DNA of 64,000 nucleotides from an uncultured Flavobacteriales bacterium (lineage in GTDB: Bacteria > Bacteroidota > Bacteroidia > Flavobacteriales_G > Salibacteraceae), in NCBI GenBank assembly GCA_943788725.1, contig CALSRJ010000001.1, positions 742,861 to 806,860 on the forward strand, in the 5' to 3' direction. The notes beneath the pieces are model-generated. The model was given only the letters and a program-made list of their open reading frames with translations. It was not told the origin of the DNA and did not search any database. Below are positions 49,056 through 58,462 of this stretch, in pieces. Both the position numbers and the translations under genes were made by a program. Every line of letters starts with the position of its first letter. Within the stretch, counting starts at the first letter, position 1.

Positions 49056-49634
49056 ATGAAAATATACAGACACATAGGTATGGCAATCTTCATGCTGATT
49101 GCCACAAACTTCATTTCTCCGATAGGGGGCATTGCTCAGGACTTCAGCGGGGGACTTGAACAGGAAGAAGCTGCTGAAGCACAGCCAGAAGAGGAATACA
49201 GTCTAAAGGAACACGTCCGATTAGGGGGCAACCTGGGTGCTCAGTTCGGCACCATTACGTTTATCAATGTTTCTCCCATGGTCGGATACCAATTCAACAA
49301 ACGCTTCATGATGGGCGTGAGGGGCACCTACCAGTATTACAAGATCCAAGGCTATAGTCAATTGTCAAGCAACGTATTCGGCGCGAGTGGCTTTGGGCGG
49401 TTCTTCGCGTTTGAAAACATTTACACGCACGCTGAGTACGAAGTCTTGAACGGCTATTTCGATCGGAGCGGTGAACGCATCAACCTGCCCTTTCTCTATT
49501 TCGGCATTGGCTACCTTCAGTCTGTAACCAAGAATGTGGGTATCAGCGCCACGGCACTCTATGAAGTACTCCGCTTCAATACATCTCCTTCTATCCTTCC
49601 CATGATACGGGTGGGTGTAGTAGTAGGCTTGTGA
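49056..49634 (+). CDS. Outer-membrane beta-barrel protein
   Basis: Signal peptide; GGNLGAQFGTITFINVSPMVGYQFNKRFMMGVRGTYQYYK pattern. Confidence 0.75.
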   Translation: MKIYRHIGMAIFMLIATNFISPIGGIAQDFSGGLEQEEAAEAQPEEEYSLKEHVRLGGNLGAQFGTITFINVSPMVGYQFNKRFMMGVRGTYQYYKIQGYSQLSSNVFGASGFGRFFAFENIYTHAEYEVLNGYFDRSGERINLPFLYFGIGYLQSVTKNVGISATALYEVLRFNTSPSILPMIRVGVVVGL

Positions 49635-49674
49635 AGTCGAGTATGTATACTTGTACTGTAAAATCAATGCTATC

Positions 49675-50160
49675 ATGACACGTTTATGGATGCTTTCTAT
49701 CGCCTGCGGAATGATGTTCTTGACTACGAACATCCAAGCACAAGGTGGTTGCTCTACCCTACTCGAATCGATTGACGATGCTCCGATGGAGGAAGTCTCA
49801 AAAGAATTCCGGCGGTTAAAATCGTACAACAACCCGTATTGCGACACCACGGGGAGCGATTTTGAGATGCTTATGAAAAAATTGGGCGATCAGCTGGTGG
49901 AAGTGGGAGCCACAAAGGATCAGGTCTTGAGCAGTATGGGAGAGCCCTACTACAAAGGCGCTTTGACCGATTACGAGAACCAAAAACTTACCATTGGGAG
50001 AGATGGAAAACCAACCGGAAAAGCCCTCCCTCCTTCTTATAAAATCCCCAGTGGAGATTATTTCATCGTCTACCTCTGGCGGAAAAAAGATTACCTCGTA
50101 TTTGCGCTGAAAGGCGATAAGACTAGCGAATCGCGTTGGTGGGAAAAAGGAAAGTATTGA
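49675..50160 (+). CDS. Secreted hypothetical protein
   Basis: Signal peptide MTRLWMLSIACGMMFLTTNIQAQ; 161 aa. Confidence 0.65.
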   Translation: MTRLWMLSIACGMMFLTTNIQAQGGCSTLLESIDDAPMEEVSKEFRRLKSYNNPYCDTTGSDFEMLMKKLGDQLVEVGATKDQVLSSMGEPYYKGALTDYENQKLTIGRDGKPTGKALPPSYKIPSGDYFIVYLWRKKDYLVFALKGDKTSESRWWEKGKY

Positions 50161-50165
50161 ACAGA

Positions 50166-50192
50166 AAAAAGCCCCGAAATGGGGCTTTTTTT
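50166..50192. terminator. Bidirectional Rho-independent terminator
   Basis: AAAAAGCCCC-GAAAT-GGGGCTTTTTT between convergent genes. Confidence 0.85.
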
Positions 50193-50523
50193 ATGCCGAC
50201 ACCGTGGATTCTTGAGAAGGTACGCCACATCGATCAGCGAACTTTGCTTTGAACGCATCCCGTTGATCGGGAGACATATGTTCCCAACGATGTTTCATCC
50301 GATGCTTCCACCAATGCCCCCTTCTGCCGCGCGTAAATCCTCCGAACAAAAGCCTACTCAATGCGATCAAGCCTAGTGCTTGCCAAAAGCTAAGCGTTCC
50401 AAACCCGACTGCTGCAGGCAATATCCAATTCCACAGCGTCATAACAGCAAAGCCCGATGCTGCGATGAAAACTCCTCCTAGCACGACCGCCTTGAGGATC
50501 CATTTGAATGATTTCTTTTTCAT
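50191..50523 (-). CDS. Small membrane protein with His/Trp/Arg-rich cytoplasmic or periplasmic tail
   Basis: Two TM segments then RRGHWWKHRMKHRWEHMSPDQRDAFKAKFADRCG; follows the sigma gene. Confidence 0.7.
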   Translation of the reverse strand: MKKKSFKWILKAVVLGGVFIAASGFAVMTLWNWILPAAVGFGTLSFWQALGLIALSRLLFGGFTRGRRGHWWKHRMKHRWEHMSPDQRDAFKAKFADRCGVPSQESTVSA

Positions 50524-50539
50524 GTTTCTTGTTTTATGG

Positions 50540-51127
50540 CTAATCTGCCTGTTTATCTGTGACCATTTCTTTGTACAAAGGCTCCAATCGCCTTCTCAGG
50601 TGCAGCACGGCGTATCGCTTTCTCGAAATGAGGGTGTTGATTGCCTCGCCCGTCTCTTCGGCGAGCGCTTGAAAGGACCTTCCTTCCATTTCATGTTGTT
50701 CGAACACCCACCTTTGCGTCAGGGGCAATTCACGAAGGGCGTCCTCCAACACCTCCAAAAACCATGCGTTCATCCAGGCATCATCGGGAGTGGATCGATC
50801 GCAAACGGCTGCATTCCAACGCGTCTGTTCCCCTTCCCTAAACTGATGCTCACTGATCGGCCTCCGCTTTCGAAAGAAGTCCACGATCTTGTGCTTTGCC
50901 ACGGCGTAAAGCCACGCAATAGAATCTTCTACCGAATCCCCTGTTGAGCCCAATTTTAGGAATTGCTCCAAGACATCCTGTAAAAGATCCTCAGCATCGT
51001 CTACGTCATCGATTTGCTTTCGAATAAAACCGAGTAATCGTCCTTTTTCCGATTTCACCTTTTCCGCAAAATCCTCGAGTTCTTGACGATCGACTTGGCT
51101 CCTTTGTATTTCTGAAATGATTTCCAT
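50540..51127 (-). CDS. RNA polymerase ECF sigma factor
   Basis: KSEKGRLLGFIRKQIDDVDDAEDLLQDVLEQFL...ELPLTQRWVFEQHEMEGRSFQALAEETGEAINTLISRKRYAVLHLRRRL. Confidence 0.92.
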   Translation of the reverse strand: MEIISEIQRSQVDRQELEDFAEKVKSEKGRLLGFIRKQIDDVDDAEDLLQDVLEQFLKLGSTGDSVEDSIAWLYAVAKHKIVDFFRKRRPISEHQFREGEQTRWNAAVCDRSTPDDAWMNAWFLEVLEDALRELPLTQRWVFEQHEMEGRSFQALAEETGEAINTLISRKRYAVLHLRRRLEPLYKEMVTDKQAD

Positions 51128-51259
51128 TCAAGTTGAGGTCGAACAAGTCTTCAAAATATTTTATCCGTAATGCAAATTGCTGATTCTTAAGTACGAACGG
51201 TCATGGCCTCGGTTGAAAGGGAAATCGAAAAACACACAAACACCTTCATTCCATTTTTA

Positions 51260-51360
51260 TTTGTCGTTACACTTAATGTTTAGACATTTGGTGTCTATTT
51301 CATAGTAGGTGGGTTTAAAGCCTCGGAGTTCCGTAAGGTTCTCCGGGGCTTTGTTTTTTT
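51260..51360 (+). ncRNA. Candidate small RNA or attenuator leader (promoter-like + palindrome + terminator, no ORF)
   Basis: TTTG-N19-GACATTTG (51260-51290) resembles Bacteroidota TTTG/TAnnTTTG; palindrome TAGACA-TTTGG-TGTCTA 51281-51297; hairpin AAAGCCTCGGAG...CTCCGGGGCTTTG with T-tract 51317-51360. Confidence 0.4.
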
Positions 51361-51412
51361 ACCCTTCTTTTTAAGATGGTTCGCCCTAAGTTTGCATACT
51401 AAACCCAAACTC

Positions 51413-51619
51413 ATGAAAAAGATATTCATCAGCTTCTTCTTCCCTGCCTTTCTGTTGGCGTGTGGGGGCAATGAAGGATCCGAAGCTTCATCCGACGACA
51501 TTCCAGCTGAAATTGAAGCTACTGCAACAGAAATACAAACCGTCGAAGAAACCGAGACCATCGGATCTCAGGTGGACGAAGTCAATCAAGATGTTGATAG
51601 CATTCTAAATTCATTATAA
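51413..51619 (+). CDS. Small acidic lipoprotein
   Basis: MKKIFISFFFPAFLLACGGNEGSEASS lipobox; 68 aa. Confidence 0.65.
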   Translation: MKKIFISFFFPAFLLACGGNEGSEASSDDIPAEIEATATEIQTVEETETIGSQVDEVNQDVDSILNSL

Positions 51620-51621
51620 CT

Positions 51622-52215
51622 ATGAAAAAGCTAATCATGACTGCGATGATTGCGGTGCTTTCTATGGGATTATGCCTTGGCCAAGGCAAGAGCCAAGGAA
51701 AAGAAAAGCAACAGCAAAATAAAGATCGTACCGAAAATCAGCACAAAGAGAAAGGCAAAGAAGACATGCACAAAGCGGCCGAGCATGAAGACGAAGCCAA
51801 GAACATAGAAGACCATTCAGCCCATGACCAAGCGGGAGCTAAAGAAAACAAAGCCCAAGGCAATGCATATGGGAAGGATAAAGGGGAAATGACTGGTCGT
51901 GAATTTGGACAGCAACGTTCTAGCGATGCTCGTTCCAACGAGGCAGCAGCCCGAGAAGCTGATGAGAACTTGATAGAAGCAGAACAGAACCTTCACAAAG
52001 GCAGACAAAAAATCGAAGAAGCTCGTCAAAAAGTGGAGTCCAAAAAGCAAGAAGGTGAAATTTCAGATGAAGAATTCATCAAGGTGAGTAAGGCGCTTGA
52101 AGAAGCCCAAATAAAGCTCGAAAAAACCCAGGAAGACATCATGAAGAAGCGAGAAGAAATCGATCGCATGAGAATGCAAACTCAAGAAGAATCTCAAGGC
52201 TTCAGAGGGAAATAA
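51622..52215 (+). CDS. Secreted charged coiled-coil protein
   Basis: Signal peptide then Lys/Glu/Gln-rich low complexity and heptad-like region ENLIEAEQNLHKGRQKIEEARQKVESKKQEGEISDEEFIKVSKALEEAQIKLEKTQEDI. Confidence 0.7.
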   Translation: MKKLIMTAMIAVLSMGLCLGQGKSQGKEKQQQNKDRTENQHKEKGKEDMHKAAEHEDEAKNIEDHSAHDQAGAKENKAQGNAYGKDKGEMTGREFGQQRSSDARSNEAAAREADENLIEAEQNLHKGRQKIEEARQKVESKKQEGEISDEEFIKVSKALEEAQIKLEKTQEDIMKKREEIDRMRMQTQEESQGFRGK

Positions 52216-52233
52216 TCCTCCTAATTGTTATAT

Positions 52234-52259
52234 AAGGCGCTCCTCGGGGCGCCTTTTTT
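52234..52259. terminator. Rho-independent terminator between convergent genes
   Basis: AAGGCGC-TCCTCGGG-GCGCCTTTTTT. Confidence 0.85.
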
Positions 52260-53688
52260 AATGCCTAATAAGACGAGTGCTTGATTCCCCGGCTATTTGC
52301 ACCGTCAGGATGTAGACCCCTGATGGAAGCGCTGAAATATCCAAAATCGGGGTGTTCGCATCTAGCTCACCCTCTAAAAATTTACGCCCCATGACATCAA
52401 GCAATGTGAAAGCAGTCGGCCCCAACAATCCCTCCACCCGTACGATTCCGTTACTAGGATTAGGAAACACGCGCATGCCAAGTTCTTCAGCAGCACTTCC
52501 AACGGACGCAGGTAATCCAAATTCCAATCGCTTGTAACGTATAGACGCATCGAAGATGTCGCGGTAGACCAGATCAAACCCTTGGTTCGAGTAAGCAATA
52601 TCTGGAGCGTTATAAATTCCTGAAGAATCTTTCACGAAGTCGATCGGCACCGTAAAACTATCGCCACCATCCAAAGACCACATGATCACACTGGTAGTGA
52701 TTGGACTTTCGATTTGCTCATAAACGATGGCAATGGTATCTCCAGACGCCGCTATGCGCGGTGTGAATTGAGAAAGATCAGAGCTCGATAGAAAGTCAGT
52801 AGCAACCTCATTCGTGGTTGGATCTAATACGCTCATCAGCACTTGAGGATGGCCAAAGCCAGAGGAGGACCAAACAGAATGCACCCCTTTTGATGTAAAA
52901 GCTGCGTCAGGCCCTGTTGAGGGGCAGCCAGCAATGTACCAATCACTCGGATCAATATCGAAAACGGTATCTGCATAATTGTCTTCATCCTTTATGTGAG
53001 CATACCAGATGTCGCGGATGTTGGCGTCGTTGTTTCGAAAGAATGCCATGGTAGCATCTTGTCCTGCAAGTAAATGCGCCGGACAACAATCACATACTTC
53101 ATGGGGTGCGTCCTCTGAAAACGACACAAGTTCGGAGAATGAGCTGCCGCCATCCGTTGAGCGGGCCACTACATATTGAGGATCCGCATAATTGCTGTCA
53201 TAAGCCATCAACATAATCGCCGGATTTCCCTGCTCATCCAACGCCACCGTAGGCAAAAAAGGGATGATGGAGTCCGGAAGCGCCAACTGTTGCGGCGTTG
53301 TCCAACTCGTACCGCGATCATCAGACAAGGTCCAGTAGACTTTCGCTTGCAGATAAGGGGTGGTCATGAACGTAACAAACAGTCGATCCCCTTCTGCTGC
53401 GATATCTGCTCCACCATAACTGGCCGCAAAAACACTTCCGATCGATTGATTCAATTTGAACGGTTGTCCAAACGCACTGTCGCCATCCTTCTGTGAAAAG
53501 TAGAGGTTACCGTTAGGTTTGGACCAAATCACACCTACGCCTTGATGGAAGGAAACCACATGGGGGCGAATGTTTCCATACTCAGAGGCATCGACAACCA
53601 CCTCGCTCTCAGTAAAGTAGTGATCTGTTTGTGCTAGGACAGGCAACGCACAAAGGGTCAAACAAGCAATCAAAAGGGAATATTTCAT
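52258..53688 (-). CDS. T9SS sorting protein with sialidase/BNR-like propeller
   Basis: Asp-box-like SDDRGTSWTTPQQ, RSTDGGSSFSELV, SLDGGDSFTVPI; C-terminal VFPNPSNGIVRVEGL...GVYILTVQIAGESSTRLIRH. Confidence 0.88.
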   Translation of the reverse strand: MKYSLLIACLTLCALPVLAQTDHYFTESEVVVDASEYGNIRPHVVSFHQGVGVIWSKPNGNLYFSQKDGDSAFGQPFKLNQSIGSVFAASYGGADIAAEGDRLFVTFMTTPYLQAKVYWTLSDDRGTSWTTPQQLALPDSIIPFLPTVALDEQGNPAIMLMAYDSNYADPQYVVARSTDGGSSFSELVSFSEDAPHEVCDCCPAHLLAGQDATMAFFRNNDANIRDIWYAHIKDEDNYADTVFDIDPSDWYIAGCPSTGPDAAFTSKGVHSVWSSSGFGHPQVLMSVLDPTTNEVATDFLSSSDLSQFTPRIAASGDTIAIVYEQIESPITTSVIMWSLDGGDSFTVPIDFVKDSSGIYNAPDIAYSNQGFDLVYRDIFDASIRYKRLEFGLPASVGSAAEELGMRVFPNPSNGIVRVEGLLGPTAFTLLDVMGRKFLEGELDANTPILDISALPSGVYILTVQIAGESSTRLIRH

Positions 53689-53739
53689 ACGAAGCTCAAA
53701 TCAGAATTGATGGCAAAAGATAATACTGATATTTGGACC

Positions 53740-54192
53740 ATGAAAGGACTAAAGTGGTCGATACTCGTTGCCAGCTGCTTTTTTTTCGCCTGCAGCCAGC
53801 CAGCGAGCGAATCGAAGGAAGAGCAGTTGCCTACAGACAGCATGACGGTAGTCAATGGCGTAGAGCGCACAGAACTAGCGCTGCTCATGCGCAAGATGTA
53901 CGATGAAATGGCCTTGGTCAAGGATTCCATCAAGGAGGGCTTCACTGTAAAAACCAATTTCCTAAACGAGTTTAAACGGATTCAAACGGCGCACGCCACG
54001 GAACCCGAAAAGATCGATGCTACGTACAAAGCAATGGCCGATGCCTTCTTGATCAATTACGAGCTTTTCGAGTCTTCTCAAGGTGAACAGGCAAAAGCCT
54101 TCAACAGCATGCTTCAAAATTGTCTGGTGTGCCACGAAAACAAATGTCCTGGCCCAGTCAAAGCGATCAAAAAACTTCGCATCAAACCCTAA
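53740..54192 (+). CDS. Lipoprotein with a single CxxCH haem-binding-like motif
   Basis: MKGLKWSILVASCFFFACSQ lipobox; NSMLQNCLVCHENKCPGPVKAIKKLRI. Confidence 0.7.
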   Translation: MKGLKWSILVASCFFFACSQPASESKEEQLPTDSMTVVNGVERTELALLMRKMYDEMALVKDSIKEGFTVKTNFLNEFKRIQTAHATEPEKIDATYKAMADAFLINYELFESSQGEQAKAFNSMLQNCLVCHENKCPGPVKAIKKLRIKP

Positions 54193-54199
54193 TCAAGGC

Positions 54200-55003
54200 A
54201 TGAGACTTCTTTTCTTCTTGGCTGCACTTACAATCACCTTGGCGGGATGCAGCGCAGCCAACAAAACCATCTTGCTGACCTCCGAAGTTTCAAAGTCGGA
54301 AGCAAAACGAGTAGAACGATTTTGGTTAGGCAAGCACGATCACCTGATTCAATTGAGTTACGTGGGCGACTATCGGTTAAAAGACCATAGCAGCTCTGAG
54401 CAACACCTATACGAACTCCCGCTCTTTCAAGCTGCTCAATCGAATCAAGGTTTTCGTCCAGATCAATTGCACGTCGAGAATTTAGCATTCCAAACTCCAA
54501 AAGGCCAAATAGTGCCAAACCCACCTTTGTCAGATGATTGGAGGTCGATCTTGTTCGGTAAAGAGCAACCGGTTGCCTTAACTGGCACCGGAGGGGACAC
54601 CCTATTTCAAACAGCTCTCTACCTTCCCCAAACCCTTGAGGTATCCATCGTCAATGACCATCAGTCGACGTTCAGCTATACCTGGACTCCAGACAGCGGC
54701 AATGCCTCAGGTATTCACATGCAATTCACAGCACTCAGAGGACCTCAGACGGGACATGGCGGAAACCTTAAGAGTTTCAATTGGACCTTTGTAGCCAATG
54801 ACGCCGATGGAAAGGCAATCATCCCCTACAGCGAGCTGCCAGAATGGGTATGGGAGGATCCTGAACACACCTCATTCAGCCTGACCGTTTACAGGCGAAA
54901 TACGGTGAGAAATAAGATGTCAAAAGGCAGCGGCAGGGCTCGGGTGGTCTGCACCCAAGGTGTGCAATACGAGATCTTTTCGACACATAAACCTCAAGGC
55001 TAA
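54200..55003 (+). CDS. Hypothetical lipoprotein
   Basis: MRLLFFLAALTITLAGCSAANK lipobox; follows the CxxCH gene. Confidence 0.65.
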   Translation: MRLLFFLAALTITLAGCSAANKTILLTSEVSKSEAKRVERFWLGKHDHLIQLSYVGDYRLKDHSSSEQHLYELPLFQAAQSNQGFRPDQLHVENLAFQTPKGQIVPNPPLSDDWRSILFGKEQPVALTGTGGDTLFQTALYLPQTLEVSIVNDHQSTFSYTWTPDSGNASGIHMQFTALRGPQTGHGGNLKSFNWTFVANDADGKAIIPYSELPEWVWEDPEHTSFSLTVYRRNTVRNKMSKGSGRARVVCTQGVQYEIFSTHKPQG

Positions 55004-55021
55004 ATCTTGAATCGGATTGGG

Positions 55022-57766
55022 TTATCTGATCACCAACGGCTCAACCACCCAATGAAATCCTTGCTTAACTTCAAGGTAGTACGTCCCTGATCGAAGCCCG
55101 TTCAAATCCAACTTTGGCTCAGCCTTATCCGATAGTAGGTTGAGGGTGAAATGTTTGACTTCCCTGCCAACTTGATCGTAGACAATCGCATTCGCCTCGC
55201 CCGCTTCATAACCCTGAAGTTGCAGTGTCACAGAACCGCTGCTCGGATTAGGGAAGATTGACATGCTCTCTTTCGCCGTCATTTCAGATACACCTTCAGG
55301 TGTAGGAGGAGTGGTCGTATCGATCAAGGAAACATGACCTGCATACATTCCCTTCCCATGGGTTCCTGCTACCAACCAACCGTCAGACCCACGGTACTTG
55401 AGCATATCAACCACCGCATTTCCAATGGTTTGAGAACCCTGCATCACCCATTCAGTGTTCTCTCCATCAAGTTTCGCAGTTGAAAATACACCCACACTGG
55501 TGCTGATGAAATAAACGTCGCTATTAGCACCGGTCGGAACGAACGTTGCCCAGCGGATAGACGGACCATTGCCAATAAACCAGAGGCTCTCAGGAACTCC
55601 TGGGTCAGGCTCGCCCGCCAAGTTTCCTTCAATATCAACCCAATCCGCACCGCCGTCTTCGGTGTACCAGATGCTGCGACAGTTGTAATTACTAAACACT
55701 ACAATGGCCTTCATCGGGTCAAAGGGATGCACCGCGATGCATGCGGTATAACCGCCGTTAGAAATGCTGTCGCTAAGTGGAATGACCTGGGCAGTTTGAT
55801 TCACATGCGCACTGTCTAAACGGAAAACTTTACCGCTTGAAGTTCCTATATACACGATGCCTGCGTCGCTTGGACTGGATGAGATTGCCGTGATGCCATT
55901 GTCCAGAGAAGCAATCAACTTCCAATCGCTGAAAAGGGTTGCGCTATCGGTCTCGGTGATCTTCGTGTTTCTCCAAACGTTATACCCGTTGGGCAAGTAC
56001 ATGATGTCGTTGTCTGCTCGATCCAGGGTAAAAGGATGCACGAATAAAAACCCTCCATTCACCTGCTTAGGCATGATGTTGTACGCGCCACTTTTCTGTC
56101 CATTTGAAGCTATTTGACATCGTTCAATGTTGGCGTACTGGGTACTGATGTAGTAATGACCGCCGCCGTCCTCTACCTCGCAATAGGCGCCGTCACCTCC
56201 GCGCACGTGAGACCACAAATGCTCGTCGTCAGCCACATTGGTCCAATGGGTTCCGCGGTCCTGCGTGCCGCCAATTGCGACCTCGCTTCCCATGGTGCCT
56301 TCGTCAATGGCAAAACCGTAGAATTGGGTAACGTTGTAACCGTTCAAGAGTCCTTCCCATTGCATCGTATCCAACATGCAATTCTGTGCTACATGAACTC
56401 CGGCGTCTGTCGTACTGATCAATACATCCGGGTCATCTGGACGAAATGCCAAGTTCTGTTGATCTGGATAGTGCTTTCCACCCCCATTGAAGTAATTATA
56501 AACGGAATCTCCATCGATAGAATACCCCCCGATCTGGTTTACTTGAAAGGTGTCAGCAAATGCATTGTTTGAGCGATAAAGGTTGTTGTTCCCCAAAAAG
56601 AGCACGTCTTCGTCATCTGGCTTGACGCCCAAGACCATATTGTATCCCCATTGCATGCTGAAACTCGAACTAGCGAGTCCCGATGTACGATTCTGCCAAT
56701 CACCACCGTTTCCAGTGCCATCGCCGCTGATGTACTCATATCGCCAAAGGATGGCACCGTTAACACCAGCGCTTGGTGCATAGCTATAGAAGAACACGAC
56801 GTCCTCATTGGATGGAGCGACCGCTATGACGGTTCGATCATGACTCCCTGCTAATGCGTTTGGATTGATTTTCACCCAATCAAACCCGTCGGTAGATCTC
56901 CAGAATCCTCTGTTGGCGGAAGCATCACTTGAAATCGAAGCGTAGAATACACCCTCAGAAGTTGACGTTACGCGAGAAAAATCACAGGAAGCGCCAGACT
57001 TGAGTACGTATTTCCAAGTCTCCCCACCATCATTGCTTCGGGCGATGCCCTTCTTCATTGCCGCAAACACTATGTCGCTATCATTGCGGGTCGGATCCAT
57101 GCACATGTTATGCACCACTTCCCAATCGGAAGACTTGTGCTGAAGCGATGCTGTGCTTTGCAGGTGATTCCAGGTTACCCCATTGTCAACGGACTTCCAG
57201 ATACCACTCCCTTTGTAGATTGCGCTAAAGCTTTTGGACGCTGAATTACCAATGGTCTCACCAGAACCGTAATACCAAATTTCATTCTTCCCATCACGAG
57301 GATCTTGAATGATGTAAGAAGTAGCTGGATGGTCCATACTTTTTGTAACGCTTGTCCAGGATTGCCCCGCGTCAGTCGTTCTCCAAATTCCACCTGTTAC
57401 ACCTCCTACGATGTAGGTATCTGGATTTACACGATCGATTGCGATGGCGCGTGTTCTCCCACCAACATTGTACGGTCCAATGCTCTTGAAGTCTACCGCG
57501 ATCGAATCACGCATCACATCCGCCCTAGGAAGACGACTCGCGTAGACCATTTCACGCATTCGAATATTCTCTGGGATTTCACCTGTTCGCGGATCGACCA
57601 ATCGGTTGTACAAGTACTCCCACCGCCCTTCGTTGGCTACTGACTCTTGTAACATCTGATCCATGTGTACGGATGGAGTAAGGTTAAAATTCAATGCTGT
57701 ACATACCGCTGCTGCAGCTAGCACAAGGCTGATCGCTGTCCACTTCCAAAGTCTTTTCGTCATCAT
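55022..57766 (-). CDS. T9SS sorting protein with BNR/VPS10-like beta-propeller
   Basis: Repeated GGIWRTTDAGQSWTSV, IWKSVDNGVTWNHL, SNDGGETWKYV; C-terminal IFPNPSSGSVTLQL...SGTYYLEVKQGFHWVVEPLVIR. Confidence 0.9.
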   Translation of the reverse strand: MMTKRLWKWTAISLVLAAAAVCTALNFNLTPSVHMDQMLQESVANEGRWEYLYNRLVDPRTGEIPENIRMREMVYASRLPRADVMRDSIAVDFKSIGPYNVGGRTRAIAIDRVNPDTYIVGGVTGGIWRTTDAGQSWTSVTKSMDHPATSYIIQDPRDGKNEIWYYGSGETIGNSASKSFSAIYKGSGIWKSVDNGVTWNHLQSTASLQHKSSDWEVVHNMCMDPTRNDSDIVFAAMKKGIARSNDGGETWKYVLKSGASCDFSRVTSTSEGVFYASISSDASANRGFWRSTDGFDWVKINPNALAGSHDRTVIAVAPSNEDVVFFYSYAPSAGVNGAILWRYEYISGDGTGNGGDWQNRTSGLASSSFSMQWGYNMVLGVKPDDEDVLFLGNNNLYRSNNAFADTFQVNQIGGYSIDGDSVYNYFNGGGKHYPDQQNLAFRPDDPDVLISTTDAGVHVAQNCMLDTMQWEGLLNGYNVTQFYGFAIDEGTMGSEVAIGGTQDRGTHWTNVADDEHLWSHVRGGDGAYCEVEDGGGHYYISTQYANIERCQIASNGQKSGAYNIMPKQVNGGFLFVHPFTLDRADNDIMYLPNGYNVWRNTKITETDSATLFSDWKLIASLDNGITAISSSPSDAGIVYIGTSSGKVFRLDSAHVNQTAQVIPLSDSISNGGYTACIAVHPFDPMKAIVVFSNYNCRSIWYTEDGGADWVDIEGNLAGEPDPGVPESLWFIGNGPSIRWATFVPTGANSDVYFISTSVGVFSTAKLDGENTEWVMQGSQTIGNAVVDMLKYRGSDGWLVAGTHGKGMYAGHVSLIDTTTPPTPEGVSEMTAKESMSIFPNPSSGSVTLQLQGYEAGEANAIVYDQVGREVKHFTLNLLSDKAEPKLDLNGLRSGTYYLEVKQGFHWVVEPLVIR

Positions 57767-58260
57767 TTTAGTTTTTCATATTCACCCACCCGATATTGAT
57801 CCGGGTGATCTGAAGCGTAAGGTGTATTCAACGTTGCTTTAAAGAATTCTCCGGTAGTTAAACCATCGAAATGGGTATTCAGTTCAGGGAAAAGGTCTTT
57901 TGTTGGGTCGAGCGTGAAGTCAAAATGAACCTTGATCACGTCTCCGGCCTCAAACTGTCCATGAAAGTCGCTGCCGATTTGTGTGACCGCCATCAATTCA
58001 ATTTCCGCCTCACAAGGATGTGTATCACAAGGATGACCGTCCCCTTCAAAACGATCTGCATCCAACCATGTCTTCACAACCTTGCCAATCACGATGGTTC
58101 CTGTCGGTCCTTCGACCCCGCCCATCTCTTCTATCTCTGAACTTGGCTCAGGTGATGTTGTTCTCTCCTGCACTTGCTCCATACGGTCAACGCTGCGGCG
58201 ATGACAGGCGGAAAAAGAAAAGATGACCACGAAAAGGAAGAAGCAATTTGGCAGGTTCAC
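57763..58260 (-). CDS. Hypothetical lipoprotein
   Basis: MNLPNCFFLFVVIFSFSACHRR; stop overlaps the start of the downstream gene by 4 bp. Confidence 0.7.
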   Translation of the reverse strand: MNLPNCFFLFVVIFSFSACHRRSVDRMEQVQERTTSPEPSSEIEEMGGVEGPTGTIVIGKVVKTWLDADRFEGDGHPCDTHPCEAEIELMAVTQIGSDFHGQFEAGDVIKVHFDFTLDPTKDLFPELNTHFDGLTTGEFFKATLNTPYASDHPDQYRVGEYEKLK

Positions 58261-58462
58261 TGCTCAAAAATACATCCTAGAGCCAACATGAGGCGAGCAT
58301 TGAATGGCTCCCCTAAGAATTAACAGCTCCTTTGGCTTTCACTAAAGGACTGCTCTGCGTCTAGTATAAAATAAAATGGCGACTTCATCGTACTTTCAGC
58401 GTGTCCCTAATGGACAACCAATCAAAAAGCGAACCTGTAAGTCGCCTTCAAAACTACCAACC

